The translations under genes and the position numbers were made by a program. This document shows positions 5,537-13,125 of a stretch of 15,652 nt of DNA, piece after piece. Each line of letters begins with the position of its first letter. The first letter of the stretch is position 1. The notes under the pieces are model-generated. The model was not told the origin of the DNA, did not search any database, and worked only from the letters and a program-made list of their open reading frames with translations. Source of the stretch: WJMT01 sp964445575 (GTDB taxonomy: Bacteria; Acidobacteriota; Aminicenantia; Aminicenantales; Aminicenantaceae); contig CAYULB010000050.1 in the NCBI GenBank assembly GCA_964445575.1, positions 1-15,652 on the forward strand. Reading direction: 5' to 3'.

Positions 5537-8341
5537 ATGTTTGTTCCTCTGCGGGTTCATTCTGTGTACAGTAAAGGAAAAGGGGGTCTGCTTCTGAATG
5601 AACTGGCTTCCTGGGCCAAAACAAGAGGGATTCCCGCGGTGTGTCTTTCGGACATCGAGGCTTTTTACGGATGGGGGCGCTGGGAAGAAGCGGCCCGCAG
5701 AAGCGGAGTGACCCCTCTGTTCGGCTGTGAACTGACCCTCCAGAAGAAAACGATTTTGTTTGTGGTTAAAAATCGGGCCGGATACTGGAATTTGATGGAG
5801 ACATTCAACACCCGAAAAGTAAAAGAGGCAGAGGGCCTGGTGGTCGTCTATATTCCCCAGAGGGAGGATAAAGAGTTTCCCGAAGAGCTCAAGGCTGAAG
5901 CGGGCCCGGATTTTTATCTGGGGGCGGATTTTAAAAACATACAACAGGTGGTTCAGTGGGCCGGGAAGCATTCTCTGCCTGCAGTGTGGGCGAATCCTCT
6001 TAAGTTCATTAAAAATGCAGAGAGGATTATTCTGGTTCACTCCATCCAAAAAAAAAATCCTTTCCCTCCGGAGTGGAAAAAATGGAGGGAGCTGATGAAA
6101 TTCTTTGGCCCGCTTCAGCAGGAGTTGGCTCACAAAAAATTCGGAAGTGAGGTTGACCTTTTTTTTAAGAACACCTTTGAGGTTGCAGAAAAAAGCTGTT
6201 TTTCTCTGGAGGGTATTGTTCCCGGGCTTCCCAATGACCTGTTTCCTGAGTCTCTGAGAGACATGGTGATGAAAAAAATAAAGGGCACAAAATCCCTGGG
6301 CTGGGAGGAGAGACAGCGGGTACGGATTGAGCTGGAAGCTGTGGAGAGATCAGGATTTGGTCCTTATTTCCAGGTGGTCCATGATGTGGTGAATTTTGCC
6401 CGCCGGAACAGCATCCTCTATAATCTCAAAGGCTCCGGAGCCTCTTCTTTTTTGGCCTATCTTTTGGGTATTTCCCCTATCAATCCAGTTGACTTTGACC
6501 TTTATTTTGCCAGGTTTTTAAACCAGGGCCGAAAAGACCCTCCAGATTTTGACTTGGACTTTGACTCCAGATACAGAGACCGGGTTCTGGAGTATGTGAT
6601 TGAACATTATGGTCGAGGAAAAACAGGAGCTGCTTTTGTGTGCAGTCTTAAAAACTACCGGGCCCGTTCTGCTGTTTATGAAACGGCCCGGGCTTTTGGG
6701 CTGTCTCCAGGAGAGGCGAGAAAGCTCAGCAAAAGAATCCCTTATTTTGTGGAGCCTGCTTATCTGAAACAGAGTCACTCTCCCCCTGGCTGCCGAGAGA
6801 TTTGGGAGGCTGCTGCAGAATTGACTTCAGTCTACAGTGAGAAATCTCTTCATGTGGGTGGTGTGATTTTGACCCCGCCGCCGGTTCAGAGGTATCTTCC
6901 CTTAGAGAAGTCAGCCAAGGGACTCATCATGTGTCATTTTGACCGGGATGCGGTGGAAGACTTGAAGCTCATTAAACTGGACCTTCTCTCTGTGCGCGGA
7001 CTAGCCGCGATTTCAGGGGCTAGAAAAGAGCTGAATATAAAAAGAATCTCCCGCAATGACAAAAAAAGCTTTTGGCTCCTCTCTCAAGCACAGACCATAG
7101 GATGTTTTCAGGTGGAAAGCCCAGCTATGAGGAACCTGCTTTGCCGAATGAAGCCTCAGAATATTTATGACCTGACCCAGGCTTTGGCTTTAATCCGGCC
7201 GGGGCCCACTCAAAGCGGAACCAAGCAGGCTGTGCTGCAGGCCCGCCAGGGCAGATCGTGGGCCAGTGATCCTTTTCTCCGCAAAATCATTCCTGAGACC
7301 AAGGGGCTGTTCCTGTATGAAGAGCAGGTCATGCAGGTGGCAGAAAGGATGGCGGGAATGAATCCTGAAGAAGGGGACATGCTGCGCAGGGGATTGAAAA
7401 AAAAGGATATAAATCCCTCATTAAAAGCCAGATTTTTTAAGGGAGCCCGAAACAGGGGATACACGCGAACAGAAACAACAAAGATATGGAACCATATGGA
7501 AAAGTTTTCCTCATATTCTTTTAATAAAGCTCACAGTGCTTCCTATGCCTTCATGGCTTATCAGTCTGTTTATTTAAAGGCACACTATCCTCTCTCATAC
7601 CTCACGGCTGTTTTAAATGCCGGCGGAGGCTACTACAGCCTGCCAGTCTACATTGAAGAAGCCCAAAGACTGGGGATAGATGTTCTTCCTCCGGATGTGA
7701 CCTGCAGTGCTTTTCGTTTCAGGGTGGAGGGAACCGGTATAAGAGTGGGACTGCTGTCGATAAAACGCCTCAAAACAAACACCGCCCAAAGAATAATTGA
7801 GGAGCGTCGGCGGGGACCTTTTTGTTCTCTTGAAGATTTTTTGGCTAGAGTTGTGATGAGTAAGACAGGGCTTTTTTCTTTGATCAAAGCAGGAGCTTTG
7901 GATTCTCTAGAGCCTCAAAGGACAAAGCAGATTTTGAGCCATTACAGAGGTATTAAGGGGATCTCTAGAGTCAGCGACCTGGAGGAAATTCAGAAAGAGA
8001 AGATGCTCATCGAATCTTTAGGTTTTGATCCAACAGGAAATTTTCTCAATCTTTTATGTGGAAACAGACCAGACCTTCGGATCAGAGATTTAAACAAGAG
8101 AATCAGGCAGACCGTGGAGCTGGTGCTGCGGGTGATGGATGCCCGGAGGAAAAAAGTCAAAGGAGGATTAAAATATTTCTTCCTCTTCTCGGATGAGACA
8201 GGAGTGATTGAAGGCGTCGGAACCCAGAAGTGCATTAGTTTTGGCTTGCCGCCGGTCTGTTATGTCCGGGGTCAAATACAAAGGAGCGGAAACGGGAACG
8301 CCAAGATCCTTAACTGCATTTTCCGGCATTATGAGGGGTAA
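5537..8341 (+). CDS. dnaE2: Error-prone DNA polymerase III alpha subunit, DnaE2-like, short form
   Basis: A C-family polymerase, probably the translesion partner of the adjacent DinB. The 934-residue protein has an N-terminal PHP-like domain, palm, thumb and fingers, and a C-terminal OB-fold-like region (about 845-930). The polymerase acids are intact: PDFDLDF gives Asp339 and Asp341, and LIKLDLL gives Asp482. GCFQVESPAMR and ALIRPGP match the family fingers. The PHP site looks degraded: LRVHSVYS has Arg for the first metal-binding His (residue 6), and LSDIEAF has Ile where TDH has His (residue 40). It is shorter than replicative DnaE (about 1160) and DnaE2 (about 1050), and seems to end at the OB-fold without the tau-binding tail. 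It is unlikely to be the main replicase. The symbol is by similarity and gene context. It lies 65 bases after dinB. Confidence 0.85.
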   Translation: MFVPLRVHSVYSKGKGGLLLNELASWAKTRGIPAVCLSDIEAFYGWGRWEEAARRSGVTPLFGCELTLQKKTILFVVKNRAGYWNLMETFNTRKVKEAEGLVVVYIPQREDKEFPEELKAEAGPDFYLGADFKNIQQVVQWAGKHSLPAVWANPLKFIKNAERIILVHSIQKKNPFPPEWKKWRELMKFFGPLQQELAHKKFGSEVDLFFKNTFEVAEKSCFSLEGIVPGLPNDLFPESLRDMVMKKIKGTKSLGWEERQRVRIELEAVERSGFGPYFQVVHDVVNFARRNSILYNLKGSGASSFLAYLLGISPINPVDFDLYFARFLNQGRKDPPDFDLDFDSRYRDRVLEYVIEHYGRGKTGAAFVCSLKNYRARSAVYETARAFGLSPGEARKLSKRIPYFVEPAYLKQSHSPPGCREIWEAAAELTSVYSEKSLHVGGVILTPPPVQRYLPLEKSAKGLIMCHFDRDAVEDLKLIKLDLLSVRGLAAISGARKELNIKRISRNDKKSFWLLSQAQTIGCFQVESPAMRNLLCRMKPQNIYDLTQALALIRPGPTQSGTKQAVLQARQGRSWASDPFLRKIIPETKGLFLYEEQVMQVAERMAGMNPEEGDMLRRGLKKKDINPSLKARFFKGARNRGYTRTETTKIWNHMEKFSSYSFNKAHSASYAFMAYQSVYLKAHYPLSYLTAVLNAGGGYYSLPVYIEEAQRLGIDVLPPDVTCSAFRFRVEGTGIRVGLLSIKRLKTNTAQRIIEERRRGPFCSLEDFLARVVMSKTGLFSLIKAGALDSLEPQRTKQILSHYRGIKGISRVSDLEEIQKEKMLIESLGFDPTGNFLNLLCGNRPDLRIRDLNKRIRQTVELVLRVMDARRKKVKGGLKYFFLFSDETGVIEGVGTQKCISFGLPPVCYVRGQIQRSGNGNAKILNCIFRHYEG

Positions 8342-8365
8342 ATGAGAAATATTTTCTTATTTTTT
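8341..8365 (+). terminator. Candidate terminator of lexA-dinB-dnaE
   Basis: AATGAGAAA (8341-8349) pairs with TTTCTTATT (8353-8361): nine pairs including one G-T, with a 3-base loop, followed by T residues to 8365. It starts on the dnaE stop and includes the DUF72 stop. The stem is A/T-rich and therefore weak. Confidence 0.35.
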
Positions 8366-9253
8366 ATCAAACAGATCGATTTGGGTTTTAGGAACATTTT
8401 TAATGATTTCTTTGAGCTCAGGAAAGTTTGGGATGAGTTCGGGGGGAATTTCTAATTTTTCAGCGGCCAATTTGTTTTTTATTTGCAGGGCATTGGCAAG
8501 GGCTTGTCCTCTGTAATGATTGTTGGTCACAATAAATGTTTTTTTCGATTTCTCACCCAGGTTCTTTATGCGGGTGATCCACTCTTCAAGCTCTTTATTG
8601 GAATATAAATAATTGTAGCGCTCGTCACGGTCTGCTTCCTTTCGAAACCAGTTTTTATAGTTTCTGCCGTGAAGCCGTACATAGCTGAAATCCGCATTTG
8701 TGACGTGGGTAGTGGGTTGGATGGAGGAGCCGATCACAGGCTGGTCAATGTTGCAGAAAGCCACTTTATGGTCAGAAAGAAATCTCAAGAACTCAGGATG
8801 GTCCCATGAGCTGTGCCTTACTTCTAAAGCGAGGGGAAGTCCAGAAAATATCTGAAATAAACGCTTTAAATAATGAAGATTGTTGGAAGAATGAGAGAAA
8901 GACCAGGGAAATTGGATGAGCACGGCTCCCAAGAGATTATAAGCGGCTATTGGTTCAATCCCAAATTTGAATTCATCAGCTTTTTTCTGAGAAAGATTTT
9001 CTTTTTGATGGGTGAAGTCCTGATGCAGTTTGACAGCAAACAGGAAGTGAGGATTTTGATCTACTTTCTTAACCCAAGATAGAGCAAACTTGAACACCGG
9101 CATTCGGTAGAATGTGCTGTTGATTTCCATAAAGTCAATATATTGAGCCAGGAATCTCAAAGCATGAAAACCAGCGGCTTTTTTTCTTGGATAAACGATT
9201 CCTTCCCAGTCTTTATAGCTCCATCCTGCTGTTCCTATGTGATGGTGTGTCAT
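8357..9253 (-). CDS. DUF72 family protein (YecE-like)
   Basis: The 298-residue product carries the DUF72 signatures in order: HIGTAGWSYKDWEGIVYP (about 5-22), FMEINSTFYRMP (about 41-52), FAVKLHQDFTH (about 72-82), VLIQFPWSF (about 111-119), ALEVRHSSW (about 141-149), YVRLHGRN (about 191-198) and VTNNHYRGQALANAL (about 244-258). The family adopts a TIM-barrel-like fold and has no established biochemical role; a nucleic-acid or repair link has only been suggested. Conserved His, Glu, Arg and Asn residues suggest an enzyme. No signal peptide or membrane segment is seen. It converges on dnaE with 15 bases between the coding regions, so shared regulation with the polymerase cassette is not implied. 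No clear ribosome binding site precedes the ATG, and a -10-like box lies only 9 bases upstream. Confidence 0.9.
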   Translation of the reverse strand: MTHHHIGTAGWSYKDWEGIVYPRKKAAGFHALRFLAQYIDFMEINSTFYRMPVFKFALSWVKKVDQNPHFLFAVKLHQDFTHQKENLSQKKADEFKFGIEPIAAYNLLGAVLIQFPWSFSHSSNNLHYLKRLFQIFSGLPLALEVRHSSWDHPEFLRFLSDHKVAFCNIDQPVIGSSIQPTTHVTNADFSYVRLHGRNYKNWFRKEADRDERYNYLYSNKELEEWITRIKNLGEKSKKTFIVTNNHYRGQALANALQIKNKLAAEKLEIPPELIPNFPELKEIIKNVPKTQIDLFDKK

Positions 9254-9262
9254 ATCTTTCTT

Positions 9263-9268
9263 ATAATA
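9263..9268 (-). promoter_or_regulatory. Candidate -10 box of the DUF72 gene
   Basis: TATTAT on the minus strand ends 9 bases before the ATG at 9253, which would place transcription initiation within a few bases of the start codon. The -35 region is poor (TTAATC about 16 bases upstream), so confidence is low. Confidence 0.3.
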
Positions 9269-9403
9269 CCAAAGAGCCAGGGAAGATTAACCTGACTTAT
9301 TCAAAAAAAATGGCGGTGTTTTCATTATTCATTTATTAGCTTACAGATGCAAGATTTTTTAAAAGCAGTGAACGGAAACCGGAGAGGGGAGGAGCGTTTT
9401 TGA

Positions 9404-9432
9404 TTGAAAATAGGCTTGGTTTGTGTTATATA
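9404..9432 (+). promoter_or_regulatory. Candidate promoter of pta-ackA
   Basis: TTGAAA (9404-9409) lies exactly 17 bases before TATATA (9427-9432), each five of six to consensus. The start would be near 9439, giving a leader of about 110 bases, much longer than other leaders in this window. The 294-base spacer 9254-9547 also holds the DUF72 -10 box and leader hairpins, with no gene. Confidence 0.5.
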
Positions 9433-9471
9433 TAGTTTCCCAGATTTGCAAAGGATATGGGGAGGGAGAGA

Positions 9472-9506
9472 GAATTTATCTTTGGGGAAAATAAAATTCA
9501 GATAAA
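9472..9506 (+). repeat. Overlapping inverted repeats in the pta leader
   Basis: GAATTT (9472-9477) can pair with AAATTC (9494-9499), while TTTATCT (9475-9481) can pair with AGATAAA (9500-9506). The arms overlap, so the two hairpins exclude each other. Both are A/T-rich and end about 30 bases before the AGGAGA ribosome binding site. A regulatory switch is possible but unproven. Confidence 0.25.
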
Positions 9507-9547
9507 AAGGGCCTTCCATTTGATTTGGATTTAGAGGAGATGTCAAG

Positions 9548-11662
9548 ATGGCAGACAATCTATACGTGACTTCTACAGAAAGAAAGAGCGGAAAATCAGT
9601 CATTTCACTGGGGCTGACAGAGATGCTTATAAGAAATGTAGACAAAGTGGCGTTTTTTCGTCCTCTTATCTATGTGGATTCAAATCAGAAGGCAAAGGAC
9701 AATGATATCAATTTGATTTCGGAGTATTATAATCTTGGTATTCCCTATGAGAAGATGTATGGTTTTTCAACTCAAGAAGCAAACGAGATGCTGTCTCAGG
9801 GAAAATACGATGAGTTAATTGAAAAGATTGTTGAAAAGTATAAATATTTGGAAGAAAACTATGATTTTGTTCTCTGTGAGGGAACTGATTTTGAAGGATC
9901 CACTTCTGCCTTTGAGTTTGACATCAATGCAGACATTGCTAATAACCTGGGGTGTCCGGTGCTTTTATCTGCAAATGCCTACAACCGGACCGAAGATGAA
10001 GTGATTAGGTCTGTTGAAACTTCCCTGGAATCTCTCAAAGAAAAACGCTGTAAAGTGGTGGCTATCATCGTCAACAGAGCTGAAAAAGGAGAAGAGATTA
10101 TTGAAAAGCTAAGAGGCAATCCTCTGGCAAAAGACAGCCTTGTGTTCAGTATTCCCAATGTAAAAGCACTTCAGTATCCTACAGTAGGAGAGGTGGCTAA
10201 AGCATTAAAAGCAAGGGTTGTTTCCGGACAAGTAAAATTAAACCGTCATGTGGAAGGATTTGGTGTGGCAGCCATGCAGTTGTGGAATGTTTTAACCCGG
10301 ATATCCAACGGAGAGATCGTGATCACTCCTGGGGACAGAGCTGATGTTATCGTGGGCTGTCTGTCTGCACTTTCTTCTTCTTACATGCCCAGGATTGCCG
10401 GGATCATTCTGACCGGGGGGTTGATTCCGCAGGAACCGATTTTAAAGCTGATTGAAGGTTATGATGAGAAGATTCCTATTTTGAGTGTCAAGGACAATAC
10501 TTTTGAAACAGCACGCATGGCTGATAATATCCGTGCGGTGATAGATCCGGATGATACCATAAAGATTGCTCAAGCACTGGAGGCTTTTGAGAAAAATGTT
10601 AAGCTTGGAGAATTGAGAGAAAAAGTGGTTAAAACAAAAGTGTCTATAGTGGCTCCAAAAATGTTTGAGTACAGATTGATCAAGAGGGCTCAGAGACGAA
10701 AGCAGCACATTGTTCTGCCAGAAGGAGAAGATGAGAGGATCTTACAGGCAGCAGAAATATTAACCAGAAGAGATGTGGTTGATCTAACGCTGCTGGGAAA
10801 CGAGAAAGTCATACGGGACAAGATATCAAAGTTAGGGCTTCGGCTTGAAAAGGTCAATATCATAAGTATTCCAGATAATGATAAGTTTGAGGATTACACT
10901 CAAACCTATTTTGAACTGAGAAAACACAAAGGAATAGGGATGGACAATGCCCGGGATAACATGAGCGAACTCAGTTATTTCGGAACCATGATGGTTTACA
11001 AAGGAGATGCAGACGGAATGGTCAGTGGAGCAGCCCATACCACCCGAAACACACTTCGTCCCGCCTTTGAGTTTATAAAAACAAAAAAGGCTTTTTCCAT
11101 CATATCGAGCGTCTTCTTTATGTGCCTTCCCGACAGGGTTTTGGTTTATGGGGACTGTGCGGTGAATCCGGACCCGGATTCAGATCAGCTTGCTGAAATC
11201 GCCATTGCCTCAGCCCAGACGGCCATGACTTTTGATATCCAGCCCATTGTGGCCATGCTTTCCTACTCTACTGGCGACTCAGGAGTGGGAAAAGATGTGG
11301 AAAAAGTAAAGAAAGCCACCAAAAAGGCAAGAGAACTTGCAGAAAAGTATTCTATGAAATTGAAGATCGAGGGCCCGATTCAATATGATGCGGCCATTGA
11401 TCCAGGAGTAGCTCAAAAGAAGCTCCCAAAAAGCGAAGTGGCAGGAAAGGCCACTGTTTATATTTTCCCAGATTTAAACACAGGTAACAACACATATAAG
11501 GCTGTCCAGAGGTCTGCGGGAGCTGTGGCGATAGGCCCGGTCATTCAGGGGCTTAATAAGCCAGTCAATGACTTAAGCAGGGGTTGTACGGTTACCGATA
11601 TTGTGAATACAGCAGCCATTACAGCCATTCAAGCTCAGGCAGACAAGGAAAAATCTTCGTAA
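9548..11662 (+). CDS. pta: Phosphate acetyltransferase, long form
   Basis: Pta converts acetyl-CoA and phosphate to acetyl phosphate and CoA. The 704-residue protein has the long three-part architecture of E. coli Pta (714): an N-terminal BioD-like P-loop domain (about 1-215, with SGKS at 14-17 and LCEGTDFEG near 109-117), a DRTGG domain (about 220-340, ITPGDRADVI near 259-268), and the catalytic PTA_PTB domain (about 372-700, starting IVLPEGEDERIL and including SGAAHTT and NPDPDSDQLAEIA). AGGAGA lies 7 bases before the ATG. The N-terminal domains in related enzymes affect oligomer state and control by metabolites. ackA follows after 70 bases on the same strand, giving the complete acetate and ATP-forming pathway; acetyl-CoA could come partly from Kbl. 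Confidence 0.96.
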   Translation: MADNLYVTSTERKSGKSVISLGLTEMLIRNVDKVAFFRPLIYVDSNQKAKDNDINLISEYYNLGIPYEKMYGFSTQEANEMLSQGKYDELIEKIVEKYKYLEENYDFVLCEGTDFEGSTSAFEFDINADIANNLGCPVLLSANAYNRTEDEVIRSVETSLESLKEKRCKVVAIIVNRAEKGEEIIEKLRGNPLAKDSLVFSIPNVKALQYPTVGEVAKALKARVVSGQVKLNRHVEGFGVAAMQLWNVLTRISNGEIVITPGDRADVIVGCLSALSSSYMPRIAGIILTGGLIPQEPILKLIEGYDEKIPILSVKDNTFETARMADNIRAVIDPDDTIKIAQALEAFEKNVKLGELREKVVKTKVSIVAPKMFEYRLIKRAQRRKQHIVLPEGEDERILQAAEILTRRDVVDLTLLGNEKVIRDKISKLGLRLEKVNIISIPDNDKFEDYTQTYFELRKHKGIGMDNARDNMSELSYFGTMMVYKGDADGMVSGAAHTTRNTLRPAFEFIKTKKAFSIISSVFFMCLPDRVLVYGDCAVNPDPDSDQLAEIAIASAQTAMTFDIQPIVAMLSYSTGDSGVGKDVEKVKKATKKARELAEKYSMKLKIEGPIQYDAAIDPGVAQKKLPKSEVAGKATVYIFPDLNTGNNTYKAVQRSAGAVAIGPVIQGLNKPVNDLSRGCTVTDIVNTAAITAIQAQADKEKSS

Positions 11663-11667
11663 AATAA

Positions 11668-11686
11668 AATCCAGCAGTCCTGGATT
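11668..11686 (+). repeat. Hairpin in the pta-ackA intercistronic region
   Basis: AATCCAG (11668-11674) and CTGGATT (11680-11686) form a perfect 7-bp stem with a 5-base loop just after the pta stop. No T-run follows, so it is not a normal terminator. The second arm can instead pair with TCCAGG at 11715-11720, just before the AAGG ribosome binding site of ackA, suggesting an attenuating or processing structure. Inference only. Confidence 0.35.
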
Positions 11687-11732
11687 ATTCATGGGTTGAG
11701 ATTGCTGTGAGTAGTCCAGGCGAAGGTATGAA

Positions 11733-12953
11733 ATGAAAATCTTAGTGATCAACACAGGCAGTTCTTCCATTAAATATCAATTGTTTGATATGGATCGAAA
11801 AAAAGCATTGGTAGCGGGTCTGGCGGAAAAGATTGGGGAAGAGACAAGCCTTCTGACCCATGAATTATTGGATAAGAACACAAGTCAAAAAGAAAAGGTT
11901 GATAAAGACAGGATCAGCAGTCATGAACAGGGCATGCAGAAGATTATAAAGCTGCTAACAGACCCGGAATGGGGAGTGATTAAAGATAAGGCAGAGATTG
12001 ATGCGGTGGGACACCGGGTTGTCCATGGAGGTGAGGATTTCAAATCCTCCACAGTTATCACAAAGCAAGTGATTTCTGCTATTGAGAAAAACATACCCCT
12101 GGCTCCTTTACACAATCCTCCAAATCTGACCGGAATCAAGATATCGCGTTCTTTGTTTTCAGATGCACCTCAAGTAGCTGTGTTTGATACGGCTTTTCAC
12201 CAGTCCATACCAAAGAAATCTTATCTTTATGCCATTCCTTTTGAGTTGTATGAAAAATACAAAATTCGAAGATATGGTTTTCACGGGACTTCCCATGAAT
12301 ATGTGGCCCAGGAAGGAGCTTCTTATTTAAAAAAACCTTTGGAAGAATTGAGCATGGTCACGATTCACCTGGGCAATGGAGCCAGTATGGCTGCCATCAA
12401 AAATGGAAAATGTATAGACACTACTATGGGAATGACACCTCTGGAAGGACTTGTTATGGGAACCCGCTCCGGAGATATTGACCCAGCCCTTCCTTGTTTT
12501 TTGGCGAAAAATTTAGAGATGTCTTATGATGATATTGATAACCTCTTGAATAAAAAAAGCGGACTAAAAGGTCTTTGTGGAGTCAATGATATGAGGGAGA
12601 TTGAGAAGAGAGTTGAGGCAGGAGACTCCAGAGCCCACACGGCTTTGGATGTTTATACTCATCGGATAAAAAAATATATCGGAGCTTATTACGCTGAAAT
12701 GGGGCGGTTGAACGCCGTGATATTCACTGCTGGAATTGGTGAGAATTCTCCCAAAGTGCGTGGTATGTGCTGTGAAGGCTTGGAGGAATTGGGGATAAAA
12801 ATTGACTCTGAGAAAAACAAAACAAAATCAGATTCTATAAAAGAGATCAGTACGAAGGATTCCCGAGTAAAAATCCTGGTTGTTCCTACCAATGAAGAAA
12901 TGAAAATAGCCTTAGAAACAGAGAAAGTAATCAAGCAGAAGAAATCTTTATAA
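11733..12953 (+). CDS. ackA: Acetate kinase
   Basis: AckA transfers phosphate from acetyl phosphate to ADP, making acetate and ATP in the cytoplasm; the reaction is reversible. The 406-residue product has the full family pattern: MKILVINTGSSSIKY at the N-terminus (Asn7), GHRVVHGG (Arg95), VFDTAFHQ (Asp152), YGFHGTSH (His184), HLGNGAS near 212-218, GTRSGDIDP (Arg245), FTAGIGEN near 330, and the C-terminal PTNEE whose Glu binds metal. All key residues are present and the length matches the usual 400. A GAAGG lies 6 bases before the ATG. An overlapping out-of-frame ATG-AAA-TGA at 11728-11736 spans the start. It is co-directional with pta, and no clear terminator is seen after it. Confidence 0.97.
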   Translation: MKILVINTGSSSIKYQLFDMDRKKALVAGLAEKIGEETSLLTHELLDKNTSQKEKVDKDRISSHEQGMQKIIKLLTDPEWGVIKDKAEIDAVGHRVVHGGEDFKSSTVITKQVISAIEKNIPLAPLHNPPNLTGIKISRSLFSDAPQVAVFDTAFHQSIPKKSYLYAIPFELYEKYKIRRYGFHGTSHEYVAQEGASYLKKPLEELSMVTIHLGNGASMAAIKNGKCIDTTMGMTPLEGLVMGTRSGDIDPALPCFLAKNLEMSYDDIDNLLNKKSGLKGLCGVNDMREIEKRVEAGDSRAHTALDVYTHRIKKYIGAYYAEMGRLNAVIFTAGIGENSPKVRGMCCEGLEELGIKIDSEKNKTKSDSIKEISTKDSRVKILVVPTNEEMKIALETEKVIKQKKSL

Positions 12954-12991
12954 GGTCAATCAGTTTCTCTCTCCTCTGTTTAATCTGTTCT

Positions 12992-13026
12992 TTCACCATT
13001 TTCCATTAACCGTTCACCATTTACTG
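12992..13026 (+). repeat. Degenerate 7-base tandem repeat after ackA
   Basis: Five successive 7-base units read TTCACCA, TTTTCCA, TTAACCG, TTCACCA, TTTACTG; the consensus is TTNACCA. They lie in the 172-base spacer between ackA and the lipoprotein gene. Heptamer tandem repeats of this kind are known as dispersed non-coding families in some bacteria. No inverted repeat or target duplication is seen around it. Confidence 0.5.
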
Positions 13027-13078
13027 CTTTTATAAAAAAATCTTGCATATCAAGGAAAAGAAAATAATAATAATAACT

Positions 13079-13096
13079 AAAAAATGGCCATTCTTT
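13079..13096. promoter_or_regulatory. Palindrome upstream of the lipoprotein gene
   Basis: AATGGCCATT (13083-13092) is a perfect 10-base palindrome. AAA and TTT flank it at one mismatched position on each side (13079-13096). It lies about 30 bases before the start codon, where a repressor site could sit. A weak promoter may overlap (TTGCAT at 13043, TAATAA at 13065). The regulator is unknown. Confidence 0.25.
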
Positions 13097-13125
13097 TAAG
13101 GATAATTCAGGTTCATAGGTGACAT

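Noticed and set aside
5507..6133. A 208-codon open frame on the minus strand opposite the start of dnaE
   Set aside because: The plus-strand frame is a recognisable polymerase with its own upstream signals. The antisense frame has no recognisable motif, and its length is expected from shadow frames in this composition.
12954..13125. A rho-independent terminator after ackA
   Set aside because: No G/C-rich stem followed by a T-run is visible; only the heptamer repeat, A/T-rich sequence and a palindrome are present.
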